Virus record (IMG/VR): IMGVR_UViG_3300025769_000241
Coordinates: 1-42,959 of that record
Strand: one strand, 5' to 3'
Length of the DNA: 42,959 nucleotides
DNA from: a virus
Within the stretch, counting starts at the first letter, position 1. Each line of letters begins with the position of its first letter. The notes under the pieces were generated by a model. It saw nothing but the letters and a program-made list of their open reading frames with translations, was not told where the DNA came from and searched no databases. Positions 16,537 through 26,811 of the stretch are shown here, piece after piece. Position numbers and translations under genes: made by a program.

Positions 16537-17439
16537 ATGGCAAACGAATTTAGAATAAAACATGGGCTTATAGTCACGGGATCTACTTATATCTCCGAAA
16601 GTGTATTTGCCCCCAATCTCCCAGAAGAAACTTCTCCTGATTATTATATTACTTGGAGACAATCCGATGGTAGATTTGAAATCTCTACAACATCACCAGC
16701 ACAAGCTAGTACTATGGCTTGTTGGGACTATGGCTCTGGAACTACCTCCGGTGAATTTGAAACCAGCAATGGAGGGTTTGGTACTATTACCTCAAATATT
16801 TATCTTAATAACGTAGATAATCTAGGTAATAACCAGTACAATACACTATCTACTATAGGTAAAGGTTCTACTATTACAATGTATGCTGGAGCCCTTTCTA
16901 CAACATTTACAGTTGACGGAGTAAAAGCCCCTGCATCAAACGCTAATAACTTATTTTGGGATTTTGAGGTAACTTATGTTTCTGGAGACCAATACTCAAT
17001 ACCATCAGGCGATGAAGCTTGTTTAGGAGTTTCAGGTGCGGTTGCTTCAGGAACCAGTACAGGTCAATGTGAAGAATTTGTTCAAGCCACAAACTTTTCA
17101 ACAGCTGTTTCTAATTCAGGCCAAGCAGGATTTGATAGATTTATTAATGGATCTAACTATGTTCCTCCATTTGGTACTATTGACTTAAATGTAGTTGCCT
17201 TATTTACTAACGGTACTACTAATAATGGAAATAGTGCTAAAACTTTCTTTTCAACATTTAGTGTAAATGATGTATTAACTATTAATTTTGGCTCAAAAAC
17301 TACATCATTTAATGTTACCTCTGTAGGATTTGGAAGTGGAGGAATTAATGCCTATATAGGACTACAATATACCTCAGGAGATTTAAATTATACTATTTCT
17401 TCTGGAAATACTTTTGATGTTTGTAAATCTACTAAATAA
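16537..17439 (+). CDS. Fibre/adaptor protein, paralogue B
   Basis: A 300-residue paralogue of the preceding gene, with the same N-terminal motif (MANEFRIKHGLIVTG), the DGRFE element and the ACWDYG element. Sequence beyond residue 60 has diverged strongly, but the two-domain layout with a Gly/Ser linker (residues about 165-177) and the Cys-containing end (FDVCKS) is kept. The leader from the promoter motif to the ATG is nearly identical to that of paralogue A, so gene and control region were duplicated together. The paralogues could form hetero-oligomers or connect different fibres; this is inference. Confidence 0.75.
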   Translation: MANEFRIKHGLIVTGSTYISESVFAPNLPEETSPDYYITWRQSDGRFEISTTSPAQASTMACWDYGSGTTSGEFETSNGGFGTITSNIYLNNVDNLGNNQYNTLSTIGKGSTITMYAGALSTTFTVDGVKAPASNANNLFWDFEVTYVSGDQYSIPSGDEACLGVSGAVASGTSTGQCEEFVQATNFSTAVSNSGQAGFDRFINGSNYVPPFGTIDLNVVALFTNGTTNNGNSAKTFFSTFSVNDVLTINFGSKTTSFNVTSVGFGSGGINAYIGLQYTSGDLNYTISSGNTFDVCKSTK

Positions 17440-17449
17440 ATATAACTAA
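17438..17449 (+). promoter_or_regulatory. Weak candidate promoter motif (AAATATAACTAA)
   Basis: Partial match to the recurrent motif, overlapping the stop codon of paralogue B and six bases from the next ATG. The match is poorer than elsewhere and may be chance in AT-rich sequence. Confidence 0.2.
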
Positions 17450-17455
17450 TATAAA

Positions 17456-20400
17456 ATGTCACAACTTTATACACAAGGATATCCATTTGTATCAGCTAGT
17501 AGCTCTACCCCAGTTACTGGCTCTTATTGGGTAAATAATTCTACTTGGACTAGTACTACCGAAATACGTTTACATACAGTACCTTTCGATAGTTATGGTT
17601 CAGGTTCTGAAGGTGCCACTATTACGGGATCAGTAGATGTAAATCTTAATGAATTTTATACTGCTAACGGAGAAGGTACTATTTTATTTGCCAACTTTTC
17701 AGGATCAACTTGGTCTTGGAATACAACAAATGTTGTTGTTAATCAGGGGTATGCTAGGTATACAGTTCAAAATCTTTCAGGTCCAGGAGGTGAAGTCAGT
17801 CCAGGGGGTAGGGCAGTTCAATGGTATATAGAACCAGTAGGTAAAGCAGGTAGTTCAGGTACTTCTGGTAGTTCAGGCTCATCTGGTAGTTCAGGTAGCT
17901 CAGGTACTTCGGGTTCATCAGGCTCATCTGGTAGTTCAGGTACTTCAGGCTCATCTGGTAGTTCAGGTTCATCAGGAACCTCAGGTTCATCGGGTTCGTC
18001 AGGTTCATCAGGCAGTTCAGGTACATCTGGATCGTCTGGTTCTTCTGGTAGCTCAGGCCCAGAAGGTTTCCAAGCACAATGGAGACAAAATGGTACTAAT
18101 ACTAGTACTAACCCAGGTTCAGGTAATGTTAATATAAACAGTTTAGTTTCAACATCTATTACTTCTATTGCCGTAAATGACGAAGCAACTGAACCATCAG
18201 CTAATATAGCTTCTTTTTCTAATAATATCCAAATTGGTACCCTCCTTAAGTTAACTGAAGACGGTAAAGATATAACATTTGCCTTAGTACAAGTTACAGC
18301 AATTTCAGATCAAACTGGATATACACGTTACACAGTAACCAATCTAGGAGGTAATGGTACTTTTGGAACAGGTGAGTTTATTAACTTTGGATATGGTTTA
18401 GCAGGAAACGGTACCTCAGGTACATCTGGCTCATCAGGTTCATCCGGTTCTTCGGGATCATCAGGTACTTCAGGTAGCTCGGGCTCATCTGGCTCATCTG
18501 GTAGTTCAGGAACTTCAGGTTCAAGTGGTTCATCTGGTACTTCAGGTTCATCAGGTAGTTCAGGTACTTCTGGTTCATCAGGCAGTTCAGGTTCATCAGG
18601 CTCATCAGGAACTTCAGGCTCATCAGGCAGTTCAGGCTCATCAGGCACATCTGGTTCATCAGGCTCATCAGGAACTTCCGGTTCATCTGGTTCATCAGGC
18701 AGTTCAGGTACTTCAGGCAGTTCAGGTTCATCAGGTTCATCTGGTACATCAGGATCTTCAGGCCCAGAGGGATATCAAGTTCAATGGAGACAAAACGGTA
18801 CTAATACTAGTACCAATCCCGGATCAGGCAATGTTAACATTAACAGTTTAACAACAACATCTATCACTTCAATTGCAGTGAACGATGAAGCCACTGAACC
18901 CGCAGCTAATATTGCCTCGTTCAACAATAGTATTAAAATAGGTACCCTCCTTAAATTAACCGAGGATGGAAAACCATCAGCATTCGCTTTAGTACAAGTT
19001 ACAGCTATATCAGATCAAACAGGATATACACGCTATACAGTAACTAATTTAGGCGGCGCCGGTACATTTACATCAGGTGAGTTTATTAACTTTGGATACG
19101 GATTAGCTGGCACATCAGGTACAGCTGGTTCATCGGGTTCATCAGGTTCATCTGGTACATCCGGCTCATCAGGTAGCTCAGGCTCATCTGGCTCATCTGG
19201 TACTTCAGGCAGTTCAGGTTCATCTGGTTCATCAGGTACTTCAGGTTCATCTGGTTCTTCAGGTACCTCAGGTTCATCTGGTAGCTCAGGCTCATCAGGC
19301 ACTTCAGGCAGTTCAGGTTCATCTGGCTCATCTGGTAGTTCAGGTACTTCGGGTTCATCTGGCTCGTCTGGTAGCTCAGGCTCATCAGGTAGTTCAGGCA
19401 CCTCAGGTTCATCTGGCTCGTCTGGTAGCTCAGGTAGCTCAGGCCCAGAAGGATATCAAGCACAATGGAGACATAATGGAAGTAATACTAGTACTAACCC
19501 AGGTTCAGGTAATACTAACTTAAATAGTTTAACAACTACTTCTATTACTTCAATTGCAGTGAACGATGAAGCTACTAAACCAGCAGCTAACATTGCGGGA
19601 TTCAGTAACTCAATTAAAATTGGTTCTTTAATCAAATTAACCCAAGATGGTGATCCTAGTAAATTCGCTTTAGTACAAGTTACAGCAATTTCTGACCAAA
19701 CTGGATATACTCGTTATACAGTAACTAATTTAGGAGGAGCTGGAACGTTTGGCTCTGGTGAATTTATCAACTTTGGATATGGATTATCAGGAACTTCTGG
19801 TTCATCTGGTTCATCAGGCTCATCTGGTTCAAGTGGTACCTCAGGTAGTTCAGGTTCATCAGGTTCATCTGGCTCTTCAGGCACTTCAGGCTCATCAGGC
19901 AGTTCAGGCTCATCAGGTTCAAGTGGTACATCAGGTTCATCTGGATCATCAGGTTCATCAGGTTCATCAGGTACTTCAGGTAGTTCAGGCTCATCAGGCT
20001 CATCTGGTAGCTCAGGTACTTCAGGTGTTATTAATGTAACTAATTCTGGTAATAATCGAATCTTAACAGACATTGATGGTTCTAGCGCTAATGCTGAAGC
20101 TAACTTAAGATTTAATGGTAGTCATTTAAGTATAACGGGTAGTTTAAGTATAACAAGTGATGTTACTTTAGGTAACGCTTCTACAGATACTATTAATGCA
20201 GTTGGTGTATTTAGTAGTGATATCTTAGCTGAAACTCAAGGTTTATATCTTGGTGATTCTACAAATAGATGGGAAATTATTGCTAACGGTATTAATGCTA
20301 CATTAGGAACAGGTACTGACAACTCAGTAGTAGTTAAAACCTCAACTAACGCACTCGTAACAGACGAAATTGATTCTCGTGTTTGGGGTTCAAGCTTAGT

Positions 20401-20935
20401 AGACGGTTCGGGTGTTGCTTCTTATGTAACATATTGGTCAGATGCTAATACAGTTACAGGTGAAAGCGTATTTACATACAATGCAAGTACTAATGTATTA
20501 ACAGTCCAAAACATTACCTTCTCAGGCGAAATTAATGGAGGTGGATCTGGTAACCTTTCAGAAATTGATCAGATCAATGCTAACACAATTAACGCTGGAG
20601 AAAAGAACTTCGATATTCCTCACCCAACAAAAGAAGGATGGAGATTACGTTACTCTTCTTTAGAAGGACCAGAAAGAGGTGTTTATGTTCGTGGTAGAGT
20701 AACCGGGGAAAGCGTTATTGAACTCCCAGATTACTGGAGTGGGTTAATATACGAAGACAGCATTACAGTCCAGTTAACTCCCGTAGGAAAACCATGCACT
20801 CACTATGTAGATAGTGTAAGTTTCTCACAAATTACTATTGGATGTGAATGTGGAGAAGTAGATGCTTTCTATATTGTACATGCAGAAAGAAAAGCAGAAG
20901 AACCAGTATTAGTTGAATACCAGGTAATAAAATAA
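17456..20935 (+). CDS. Tail fibre with alternating GSS/GTS rods and three repeated domains
   Basis: An 1159-residue modular fibre. Residues 1-130 form an N-terminal beta domain; four Gly-X-Y rods (GSS/GTS) then alternate with three near-identical domains of about 115 residues at 201-316, 436-552 and 663-778. Each domain opens with GPEG(F/Y)Q(A/V)QWR and contains the elements ITSIAVNDEAT and DQTGYTRYTV. After the last rod comes the junction NNRILTDIDG, ANLRFNGSHLSI, and a C-terminal region. The last 120 residues contain FDIPHPTKEGWRLRYSSLEG and YVRG, LPDYW and QLTPVG elements, a terminal domain I recognise from fibre proteins of marine T4-like phages. The rods lack proline and lysine. This is likely a long or side tail fibre in which the three repeats act as nodules along the shaft. 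Confidence 0.85.
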   Translation: MSQLYTQGYPFVSASSSTPVTGSYWVNNSTWTSTTEIRLHTVPFDSYGSGSEGATITGSVDVNLNEFYTANGEGTILFANFSGSTWSWNTTNVVVNQGYARYTVQNLSGPGGEVSPGGRAVQWYIEPVGKAGSSGTSGSSGSSGSSGSSGTSGSSGSSGSSGTSGSSGSSGSSGTSGSSGSSGSSGSSGTSGSSGSSGSSGPEGFQAQWRQNGTNTSTNPGSGNVNINSLVSTSITSIAVNDEATEPSANIASFSNNIQIGTLLKLTEDGKDITFALVQVTAISDQTGYTRYTVTNLGGNGTFGTGEFINFGYGLAGNGTSGTSGSSGSSGSSGSSGTSGSSGSSGSSGSSGTSGSSGSSGTSGSSGSSGTSGSSGSSGSSGSSGTSGSSGSSGSSGTSGSSGSSGTSGSSGSSGSSGTSGSSGSSGSSGTSGSSGPEGYQVQWRQNGTNTSTNPGSGNVNINSLTTTSITSIAVNDEATEPAANIASFNNSIKIGTLLKLTEDGKPSAFALVQVTAISDQTGYTRYTVTNLGGAGTFTSGEFINFGYGLAGTSGTAGSSGSSGSSGTSGSSGSSGSSGSSGTSGSSGSSGSSGTSGSSGSSGTSGSSGSSGSSGTSGSSGSSGSSGSSGTSGSSGSSGSSGSSGSSGTSGSSGSSGSSGSSGPEGYQAQWRHNGSNTSTNPGSGNTNLNSLTTTSITSIAVNDEATKPAANIAGFSNSIKIGSLIKLTQDGDPSKFALVQVTAISDQTGYTRYTVTNLGGAGTFGSGEFINFGYGLSGTSGSSGSSGSSGSSGTSGSSGSSGSSGSSGTSGSSGSSGSSGSSGTSGSSGSSGSSGSSGTSGSSGSSGSSGSSGTSGVINVTNSGNNRILTDIDGSSANAEANLRFNGSHLSITGSLSITSDVTLGNASTDTINAVGVFSSDILAETQGLYLGDSTNRWEIIANGINATLGTGTDNSVVVKTSTNALVTDEIDSRVWGSSLVDGSGVASYVTYWSDANTVTGESVFTYNASTNVLTVQNITFSGEINGGGSGNLSEIDQINANTINAGEKNFDIPHPTKEGWRLRYSSLEGPERGVYVRGRVTGESVIELPDYWSGLIYEDSITVQLTPVGKPCTHYVDSVSFSQITIGCECGEVDAFYIVHAERKAEEPVLVEYQVIK
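17850..18055 (+). repeat. GSS/GTS triplet rod 1
   Basis: Nine-base repeat units encoding GSS and GTS, between the N-terminal domain and the first globular module. Confidence 0.85.
18408..18760 (+). repeat. GSS/GTS triplet rod 2
   Basis: Second rod of nine-base units between globular modules 1 and 2. Confidence 0.85.
19111..19441 (+). repeat. GSS/GTS triplet rod 3
   Basis: Third rod of nine-base units between globular modules 2 and 3. Confidence 0.85.
19789..20028 (+). repeat. GSS/GTS triplet rod 4
   Basis: Fourth rod of nine-base units, between module 3 and the C-terminal region. Confidence 0.85.
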
Positions 20936-20936
20936 T

Positions 20937-20947
20937 ATATTTATAAC
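20937..20947 (+). promoter_or_regulatory. Candidate late promoter motif (ATATTTATAAC)
   Basis: Consensus motif 12 bases upstream of the first collagen-like gene. No further full copy appears until about 35120, so this may be the only promoter for the two collagen genes and the modification enzymes behind them. Confidence 0.5.
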
Positions 20948-20959
20948 AAATAAAATAGG

Positions 20960-23524
20960 ATGGCTAAAAACGTTCAAATAGTACCAGCTTCAGGTAGTTT
21001 AGATTTCCAAGATAGTGGGGTAACTCAAATTTCAATGGAAATTGATCCATCTAATGGAAAACTTATTACTAAAGCAGGAAATACTACAATCTTAGAAGTA
21101 AGCGACGGTTTAGTTAACGTAGGAAACTCATCAAAATTAGTACTTCCAGTAGTATCAGGTACCCCTCCGGGTGCCTCTACAGGTGACCTTTGGTTTGACT
21201 CTTCAGCAGGTAAATTATCAGTATATGGTAATAGCGGAGTAGAAGCTGGAGGTGGTGTTCAAGGTCCTATTGGACCTCAAGGTGCTATTGGCCCACAAGG
21301 TCCAATCGGTCCTAAAGGAAATACCGGATCACAAGGTCCAATCGGTCCTAAAGGTAATACTGGAGCACAAGGTCCTATAGGAGATATAGGCCCACAAGGT
21401 CCAGACGGAGCTCAAGGTCCAATTGGTAATATTGGTCCATTAGGTCCTCAAGGTCCAATCGGTCCTCAAGGTGCTATAGGCCCACAGGGTCCTATTGGTA
21501 ATATTGGTCCGATTGGTCCTGTAGGTGATAAAGGTGATATTGGCCCTATCGGTCCTATTGGTCCACAAGGTCCACAAGGTCCTAAAGGAAATATTGGCCC
21601 ATTAGGCCCTAAAGGAAACACAGGAGTACAAGGCCCTATTGGTAATATAGGCCCACAAGGTCCAGACGGAGCTCAAGGTCCTATTGGTAATATAGGCCCA
21701 TTAGGTCCACAGGGACCTATTGGTGCTATAGGTCCACAAGGTCCTCAAGGTCCAATTGGTCTTATTGGTCCTATTGGTCCTGTAGGTGATAAGGGTGCTA
21801 TTGGTCCCCAAGGTCCAATTGGTCCACAAGGTCCTATTGGTAATATTGGTAACATTGGTCCAATCGGTCCTAAAGGAAACACAGGAGCTCAAGGTCCTAT
21901 TGGTAACATCGGTCCACAAGGTCCTATTGGTAATATTGGTAATATCGGACCTATTGGTCCTAAAGGTAATACTGGAGCACAAGGTCCTATTGGTAATATT
22001 GGCCCACAAGGTCCACAAGGTCCTATTGGTAATATCGGCCCTATTGGTCCTAAAGGAAATACAGGTGCTCAAGGCCCTATCGGTAACATCGGCCCACAAG
22101 GTCCAGATGGAGCTCAGGGTCCTATCGGTAATATTGGTCCGTTAGGTCCTCAAGGCCCTATTGGTGCTATTGGCCCACAAGGTCCTCAAGGTCCTATTGG
22201 TAATATAGGTCCAATCGGTCCTGTAGGTGATAAGGGTGCTACTGGTCCAATTGGACCTATTGGTCCACAAGGCCCAATCGGCCCCAAAGGAAATATTGGT
22301 CCATTAGGACCTAAAGGAAACACAGGAGCCCAAGGTCCTATTGGTAACATCGGCCCACAAGGTCCTATCGGTCCTAAAGGAAATATCGGTCCTATTGGTC
22401 CTAAAGGAAATACTGGAGCTCAAGGTCCGATTGGTCCACAAGGTCCTATTGGTGCTATTGGCCCTAAAGGAAATATTGGTCCATTAGGACCTAAAGGTAA
22501 TACTGGAGCTCAAGGTCCTATTGGTAACATAGGCCCTATTGGTCCTAAAGGACCAGATGGTCCTATTGGTAATATTGGCCCCAAAGGTCCAGCAGGTTCA
22601 TCTCCTATTGGCCCACAAGGTCCAATCGGCCCTAAAGGTACAGCAGGTACTTCTCCAATTGGTCCACAAGGTCCAATCGGTCCTAAAGGTACTGCTGGAT
22701 CATCCCCTATTGGTCCACAAGGCCCAATCGGTCCTAAAGGTACAGCAGGTAGTTCACCTATTGGACCTATAGGTCCTCAAGGTCCTATTGGTCCAGGTGG
22801 TTCTTCACCAATTGGTCCACAAGGTCCAATCGGCCCACAAGGTCCTGGAGGTACCTCACCAATTGGCCCAATCGGTCCACAAGGTCCAATTGGTCCTAGT
22901 GGTTCATCTCCTATTGGTCCTAGAGGCCCTATTGGTCCTAAAGGCCCAGCAGGTAGTTCACCTATCGGTCCTATCGGTCCGCAAGGTCCTATCGGTCCTG
23001 CAGGTTCATCTCCTATCGGTCCAATTGGTCCACAAGGCCCTATTGGTCCTGCAGGTTCATCTCCTATCGGTCCAATCGGCCCACAAGGTCCTATTGGTCC
23101 TGGAGGTTCATCTCCTATTGGTCCTAGAGGTCCTATCGGTCCTAAAGGTCCTGCAGGTTCATCTCCTATCGGTCCACAAGGTCCTATAGGTCCTAAAGGT
23201 ACAGCAGGTAGTTCTCCAATTGGTCCACAAGGTCCAATCGGTCCTAAAGGTACAGCAGGTAGTTCAACTATTGGTCCTATTGGTCCTCAAGGTAACATTG
23301 GTCCTGCAGGTGCAGCTGGTCCTCAAGGTGCACAAGGTGCTATTGGTCCACAAGGTCCTAGAGGTCCTATTGGTGCTATTGGCCCTAAAGGTCCTATTGG
23401 TAATATTGGACCTAAAGGTAGTATTGGCCCTAAAGGTACTAATGCCCCATCAGGCATTTCTACAACAGTAGGAGATGGTCCACAATTAGTATTTGTCAAT
23501 GGCGTACTAACTACAGTAAACTAA
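20960..23524 (+). CDS. Collagen-like fibre protein 1 (lysine-rich GPK repeats)
   Basis: An 854-residue collagen-like fibre. Residues 1-98 are an N-terminal domain ([19 protein letters not shown]), residues about 99-829 are Gly-X-Y triplets and the last 25 residues are a short C-terminal cap ([10 protein letters not shown]). Triplets are mainly [15 protein letters not shown] and GPL. Proline is almost always in X, lysine almost always in Y, giving dozens of X-Lys-Gly sites, the sequence context used by lysyl hydroxylases. In the C-terminal third a two-residue SSPI or TSPI break recurs about every ten triplets. The gene lies three bases upstream of a second collagen gene with a related N-terminus ([18 protein letters not shown]), and shortly upstream of a PLOD-like enzyme gene. 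Assembly into a phage fibre is inferred from position. Confidence 0.9.
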   Translation: MAKNVQIVPASGSLDFQDSGVTQISMEIDPSNGKLITKAGNTTILEVSDGLVNVGNSSKLVLPVVSGTPPGASTGDLWFDSSAGKLSVYGNSGVEAGGGVQGPIGPQGAIGPQGPIGPKGNTGSQGPIGPKGNTGAQGPIGDIGPQGPDGAQGPIGNIGPLGPQGPIGPQGAIGPQGPIGNIGPIGPVGDKGDIGPIGPIGPQGPQGPKGNIGPLGPKGNTGVQGPIGNIGPQGPDGAQGPIGNIGPLGPQGPIGAIGPQGPQGPIGLIGPIGPVGDKGAIGPQGPIGPQGPIGNIGNIGPIGPKGNTGAQGPIGNIGPQGPIGNIGNIGPIGPKGNTGAQGPIGNIGPQGPQGPIGNIGPIGPKGNTGAQGPIGNIGPQGPDGAQGPIGNIGPLGPQGPIGAIGPQGPQGPIGNIGPIGPVGDKGATGPIGPIGPQGPIGPKGNIGPLGPKGNTGAQGPIGNIGPQGPIGPKGNIGPIGPKGNTGAQGPIGPQGPIGAIGPKGNIGPLGPKGNTGAQGPIGNIGPIGPKGPDGPIGNIGPKGPAGSSPIGPQGPIGPKGTAGTSPIGPQGPIGPKGTAGSSPIGPQGPIGPKGTAGSSPIGPIGPQGPIGPGGSSPIGPQGPIGPQGPGGTSPIGPIGPQGPIGPSGSSPIGPRGPIGPKGPAGSSPIGPIGPQGPIGPAGSSPIGPIGPQGPIGPAGSSPIGPIGPQGPIGPGGSSPIGPRGPIGPKGPAGSSPIGPQGPIGPKGTAGSSPIGPQGPIGPKGTAGSSTIGPIGPQGNIGPAGAAGPQGAQGAIGPQGPRGPIGAIGPKGPIGNIGPKGSIGPKGTNAPSGISTTVGDGPQLVFVNGVLTTVN
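21254..23449 (+). repeat. Collagen Gly-X-Y tract 1
   Basis: Nine-base imperfect repeats of the type GGT-CCT-ATT / GGT-CCA-CAA / GGT-CCT-AAA, with higher-order reuse of blocks such as [16 protein letters not shown]. Confidence 0.92.
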
Positions 23525-23527
23525 GAT

Positions 23528-26500
23528 ATGGCTAAAAACATACAAATAATCCCCCTTTCAGGGAGTATTGAGTTCCAGGATACTTTAGACAGTAATAATA
23601 ACATTAAATATGTTTATGATACTGGTAGAGTAACAGTTTCTGTAGGAGGGGTAGAAGTTATGTCATATACCTCAGGGTCAAGTAGTACTACTAATATAGC
23701 CAATGGATCTAGATTTGCTATCCCTGTAAGAACTTCAACAGATCAAGACCCACAAGGAACTATTTCATTTGATACAACAAATAATGCTTTAGATGTATCC
23801 CCAGCTGAAGGTGTGGCTCCAGTTTCATTACAGGGACCACAAGGTCCTAAAGGAGTACAAGGTCCTCATGGAACACAAGGTCCTAGAGGTACAGCTGATG
23901 GTGATCAAGGCCCTCAAGGTCCAAGAGGTACTGTAGATGGGGATCAAGGCCCAATTGGTGCTATAGGTCCACAAGGAATTAAAGGTAGAACCGGTATCAA
24001 AGGTCCAATTGGACCTAAAGGTACTACACCTGGTATTCAAGGCCCTAAAGGAGTTCAAGGTCCACATGGTTTACAAGGTCCAATCGGTGTTATAGGCCCT
24101 AAAGGAATTGCTGGTAACGATGGAGGACAAGAACCATGGGATTCAGGAACATCATATCAAGTAGGTGATGTAGTATTCTATGCTGATACCGATGCTAGAT
24201 ACGCTTGTAAATTAGCTAACTCTAATCAAGTCCCTACTAATACAACTTACTGGAATCGTTTAACAGGTGAAAAAGGTCCAATTGGTCCTCACGGTACACA
24301 AGGTCCTATTGGTCCTGGTGGAGACATTGGCCCCCGCGGTACCGAAACCGGAGACCAAGGTCCTATTGGTCCAATCGGACCACACGGAATTAAAGGTAGA
24401 ACAGGCTCCCAAGGTCCAATTGGTCCTAAAGGTACTACTCCTGGCATTAAAGGTCCAATTGGTCCAAGAGGTCCACAAGGTCCTAGAGGTGCTATAGGCC
24501 CTATAGGCCCTAAAGGTATTTCTGCTTTAAACGATGGTCAAGAACCATGGGATAACGGAACATCATACCAGGTAGGTACTGTAGTATTTTATGACCAAAC
24601 CGAAGCTATGTACGTTTGTATTGTAGCTAATAGTAATGTAGTTCCTACAAATGGTACTTACTGGACAAGATTAACAGGTGAAAAAGGCCCAATTGGTCCT
24701 CATGGTCCACAAGGTCCTATTGGTAATATTGGAACCATTGGTCCTCGTGGTACTGCTGCGGGTGATCAAGGCCCTATTGGTCCTATTGGTCCTCACGGCC
24801 CAAAAGGTCCTATTGGTAATATTGGAACCATTGGTCCCCGCGGTACAGCCACAGGTGATCAAGGCCCTATTGGTAATATTGGACCTCACGGTCCAAGAGG
24901 TCCTATTGGTAATATTGGAGTTATTGGCCCTCGCGGTACCGAAACCGGAGACCAAGGTCCTATTGGTCCAATCGGACCACACGGAATTAAAGGTAGAACA
25001 GGTTCTCAAGGCCCTATCGGCCCTAAAGGAACAACCCCAGGTATTAAAGGTAATATAGGTCCTAGAGGTCCTAGAGGTCCTATTGGTGCTATTGGAGCCA
25101 TTGGTCCTAAAGGTATTTCTGCTTTAAACGATGGTCAAGAACCATGGGATAACGTTACTTCTTACCAGGTAGGTACTGTAGTATTTTATGACCAAACCGA
25201 AGCTATATATGTTTGTATTGTAGCTAATAGTAATGTAGTTCCTACTAACACGTCATATTGGACAAGATTAACAGGTGAAAAAGGTGCAATAGGCCCTAGA
25301 GGTGCAATTGGTGCAATTGGTCCTATTGGTGCAATTGGTCCTCGTGGTACGGCTGCGGGTGATCAAGGTCCTATTGGTGCAATAGGCCCAAGAGGTCCTA
25401 TAGGCGCTATTGGCCCTATTGGAGCTATTGGTCCTAGAGGCACAGCTACAGGCGATCAAGGTCCTATTGGAACACACGGTCCAAGAGGTAACATAGGCCC
25501 AATTGGCCCAGGAGGTGCTATTGGTCCTAGAGGCACAGCTACAGGTGATCAAGGCCCAATTGGTGCTATAGGTCCTAGAGGCCCACTTGGTCCTGATGGT
25601 AGAGGAGGTAGTATTGGTCCTATCGGTCCTAGAGGTGCGGATGCCCCTATTGGTGCAAGAGGCCCTATTGGTCCTAGAGGTCCTAGAGGTGACGATGCAG
25701 GAATTGGTGCAAGAGGTCCTATTGGTCCTAGAGGACCTAATGGTGATAATGCAGGAATTGGTGCTAGAGGTCCTATTGGTCCTAGAGGTCCACAAGGTGA
25801 TAACGCCCCTATCGGTGCTATTGGTCCTAGAGGTCCACAAGGTCCTAGAGGTACAGACGCAGGAATTGGTGCTAGAGGTCCTATTGGTCCTAGAGGTCCT
25901 AGAGGAGCTACAGCCCCTATTGGAGCAATTGGTCCAAGAGGTCCAATTGGAGGTAGAGGTGAAGACGCAACACAAGGTGCAATTGGCCCACAAGGTCCAA
26001 TCGGTCCTAGAGGTGCAGATGCAGGTATAGGCGCTATTGGTCCAAGAGGTCCACAAGGTCCTAGAGGTAATAACGCAGGTATTGGTGCTATAGGTCCTAG
26101 AGGCCCACAAGGTCCTAGAGGTAACAACGCAGGTATTGGTGCTATTGGCCCTAGAGGTCCACAAGGCCCCAGAGGTACTGACGCAGCACAAGGTGCAATT
26201 GGCCCACAAGGTCCAATCGGTCCTAGAGGTACAGATGCAGGAATTGGTGCAAGAGGTCCTATTGGTCCTAGAGGACCTAATGGTGATAATGCAGGAATTG
26301 GTGCTAGAGGTCCTATTGGTCCTAGAGGTCCACAAGGTGATAATGCACCAGCAGCTCCAATCGGCCCACAAGGTAATATTGGAGAACAAGGTGCAGGTTC
26401 ACAAAATGCTACGGATCAAGGTAACTGGAATTCTGGATTAGACTATTTCTTTGCTGATGTAGTATTTTATGGAGTTGATGGTAAATACTATATAGTATAT

Positions 26501-26788
26501 ACTCAAGAAGGACCTCCTCCAGGTACTACTCCTACTGATACTTCATTCTGGAGTTTATATACCTTAGGTCAGGGTATCCAAGGTCCTAGAGGTCCAATTG
26601 GACCACAAGGTCCAATAGGTCCAATCGGTCCACAAGGTGCTATTGGTCCAAGAGGTCCACAAGGTTCAAGAGGTCCTGCCGGATCATATCAAACAGGTGG
26701 TATATCTACATCAATTCAATTACCGTGGGCCGCTGAAGCTACAGTAGGATTTAGCTCTGGATTTTTAACATCTTATTCAACTAGATAA
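23528..26788 (+). CDS. Collagen-like fibre protein 2 with embedded carbohydrate-binding-like modules
   Basis: A 1086-residue collagen-like fibre. The first 100 residues are paralogous to the start of collagen protein 1. Gly-X-Y rods follow, interrupted by four short domains at about residues 199-248, 335-384, 534-584 and 962-1015. Each has the pattern EPWD-x-x-TSYQVG-x-VVFY (or NWNSG-x-DY in the last), a Y-x-C or Y-x-V strand, P-T-N/D-T and a terminal YW or FW, which is the layout of carbohydrate-binding modules of CBM5/12 type. The N-terminal half uses GPK and GIKGRTG units; from about residue 580 lysine disappears and GPR takes its place, with breaks such as [10 protein letters not shown]. 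The protein ends in a short GIST-type cap. Likely a receptor-binding or adhesive fibre; sugar binding is inferred from motif shape only. Confidence 0.88.
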   Translation: MAKNIQIIPLSGSIEFQDTLDSNNNIKYVYDTGRVTVSVGGVEVMSYTSGSSSTTNIANGSRFAIPVRTSTDQDPQGTISFDTTNNALDVSPAEGVAPVSLQGPQGPKGVQGPHGTQGPRGTADGDQGPQGPRGTVDGDQGPIGAIGPQGIKGRTGIKGPIGPKGTTPGIQGPKGVQGPHGLQGPIGVIGPKGIAGNDGGQEPWDSGTSYQVGDVVFYADTDARYACKLANSNQVPTNTTYWNRLTGEKGPIGPHGTQGPIGPGGDIGPRGTETGDQGPIGPIGPHGIKGRTGSQGPIGPKGTTPGIKGPIGPRGPQGPRGAIGPIGPKGISALNDGQEPWDNGTSYQVGTVVFYDQTEAMYVCIVANSNVVPTNGTYWTRLTGEKGPIGPHGPQGPIGNIGTIGPRGTAAGDQGPIGPIGPHGPKGPIGNIGTIGPRGTATGDQGPIGNIGPHGPRGPIGNIGVIGPRGTETGDQGPIGPIGPHGIKGRTGSQGPIGPKGTTPGIKGNIGPRGPRGPIGAIGAIGPKGISALNDGQEPWDNVTSYQVGTVVFYDQTEAIYVCIVANSNVVPTNTSYWTRLTGEKGAIGPRGAIGAIGPIGAIGPRGTAAGDQGPIGAIGPRGPIGAIGPIGAIGPRGTATGDQGPIGTHGPRGNIGPIGPGGAIGPRGTATGDQGPIGAIGPRGPLGPDGRGGSIGPIGPRGADAPIGARGPIGPRGPRGDDAGIGARGPIGPRGPNGDNAGIGARGPIGPRGPQGDNAPIGAIGPRGPQGPRGTDAGIGARGPIGPRGPRGATAPIGAIGPRGPIGGRGEDATQGAIGPQGPIGPRGADAGIGAIGPRGPQGPRGNNAGIGAIGPRGPQGPRGNNAGIGAIGPRGPQGPRGTDAAQGAIGPQGPIGPRGTDAGIGARGPIGPRGPNGDNAGIGARGPIGPRGPQGDNAPAAPIGPQGNIGEQGAGSQNATDQGNWNSGLDYFFADVVFYGVDGKYYIVYTQEGPPPGTTPTDTSFWSLYTLGQGIQGPRGPIGPQGPIGPIGPQGAIGPRGPQGSRGPAGSYQTGGISTSIQLPWAAEATVGFSSGFLTSYSTR
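23831..26690 (+). repeat. Collagen Gly-X-Y tract 2 with four module insertions
   Basis: Nine-base repeats coding [12 protein letters not shown] triplets. Modules 2 and 3 (about 24530-24680 and 25128-25281) are nearly identical at DNA level and their flanks share long identical stretches, showing recent internal duplication. Confidence 0.9.
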
Positions 26789-26811
26789 TAAAAAAATAAA
26801 AAGGTTTTTTA

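Noticed and set aside
25268-26389. Minus-strand open frames across the collagen tracts (SRTNRT and GPLGPI types)
   Set aside because: Shadows created by the GGN-CCN-ATH repeat; no independent start signals, promoter motifs or domains.
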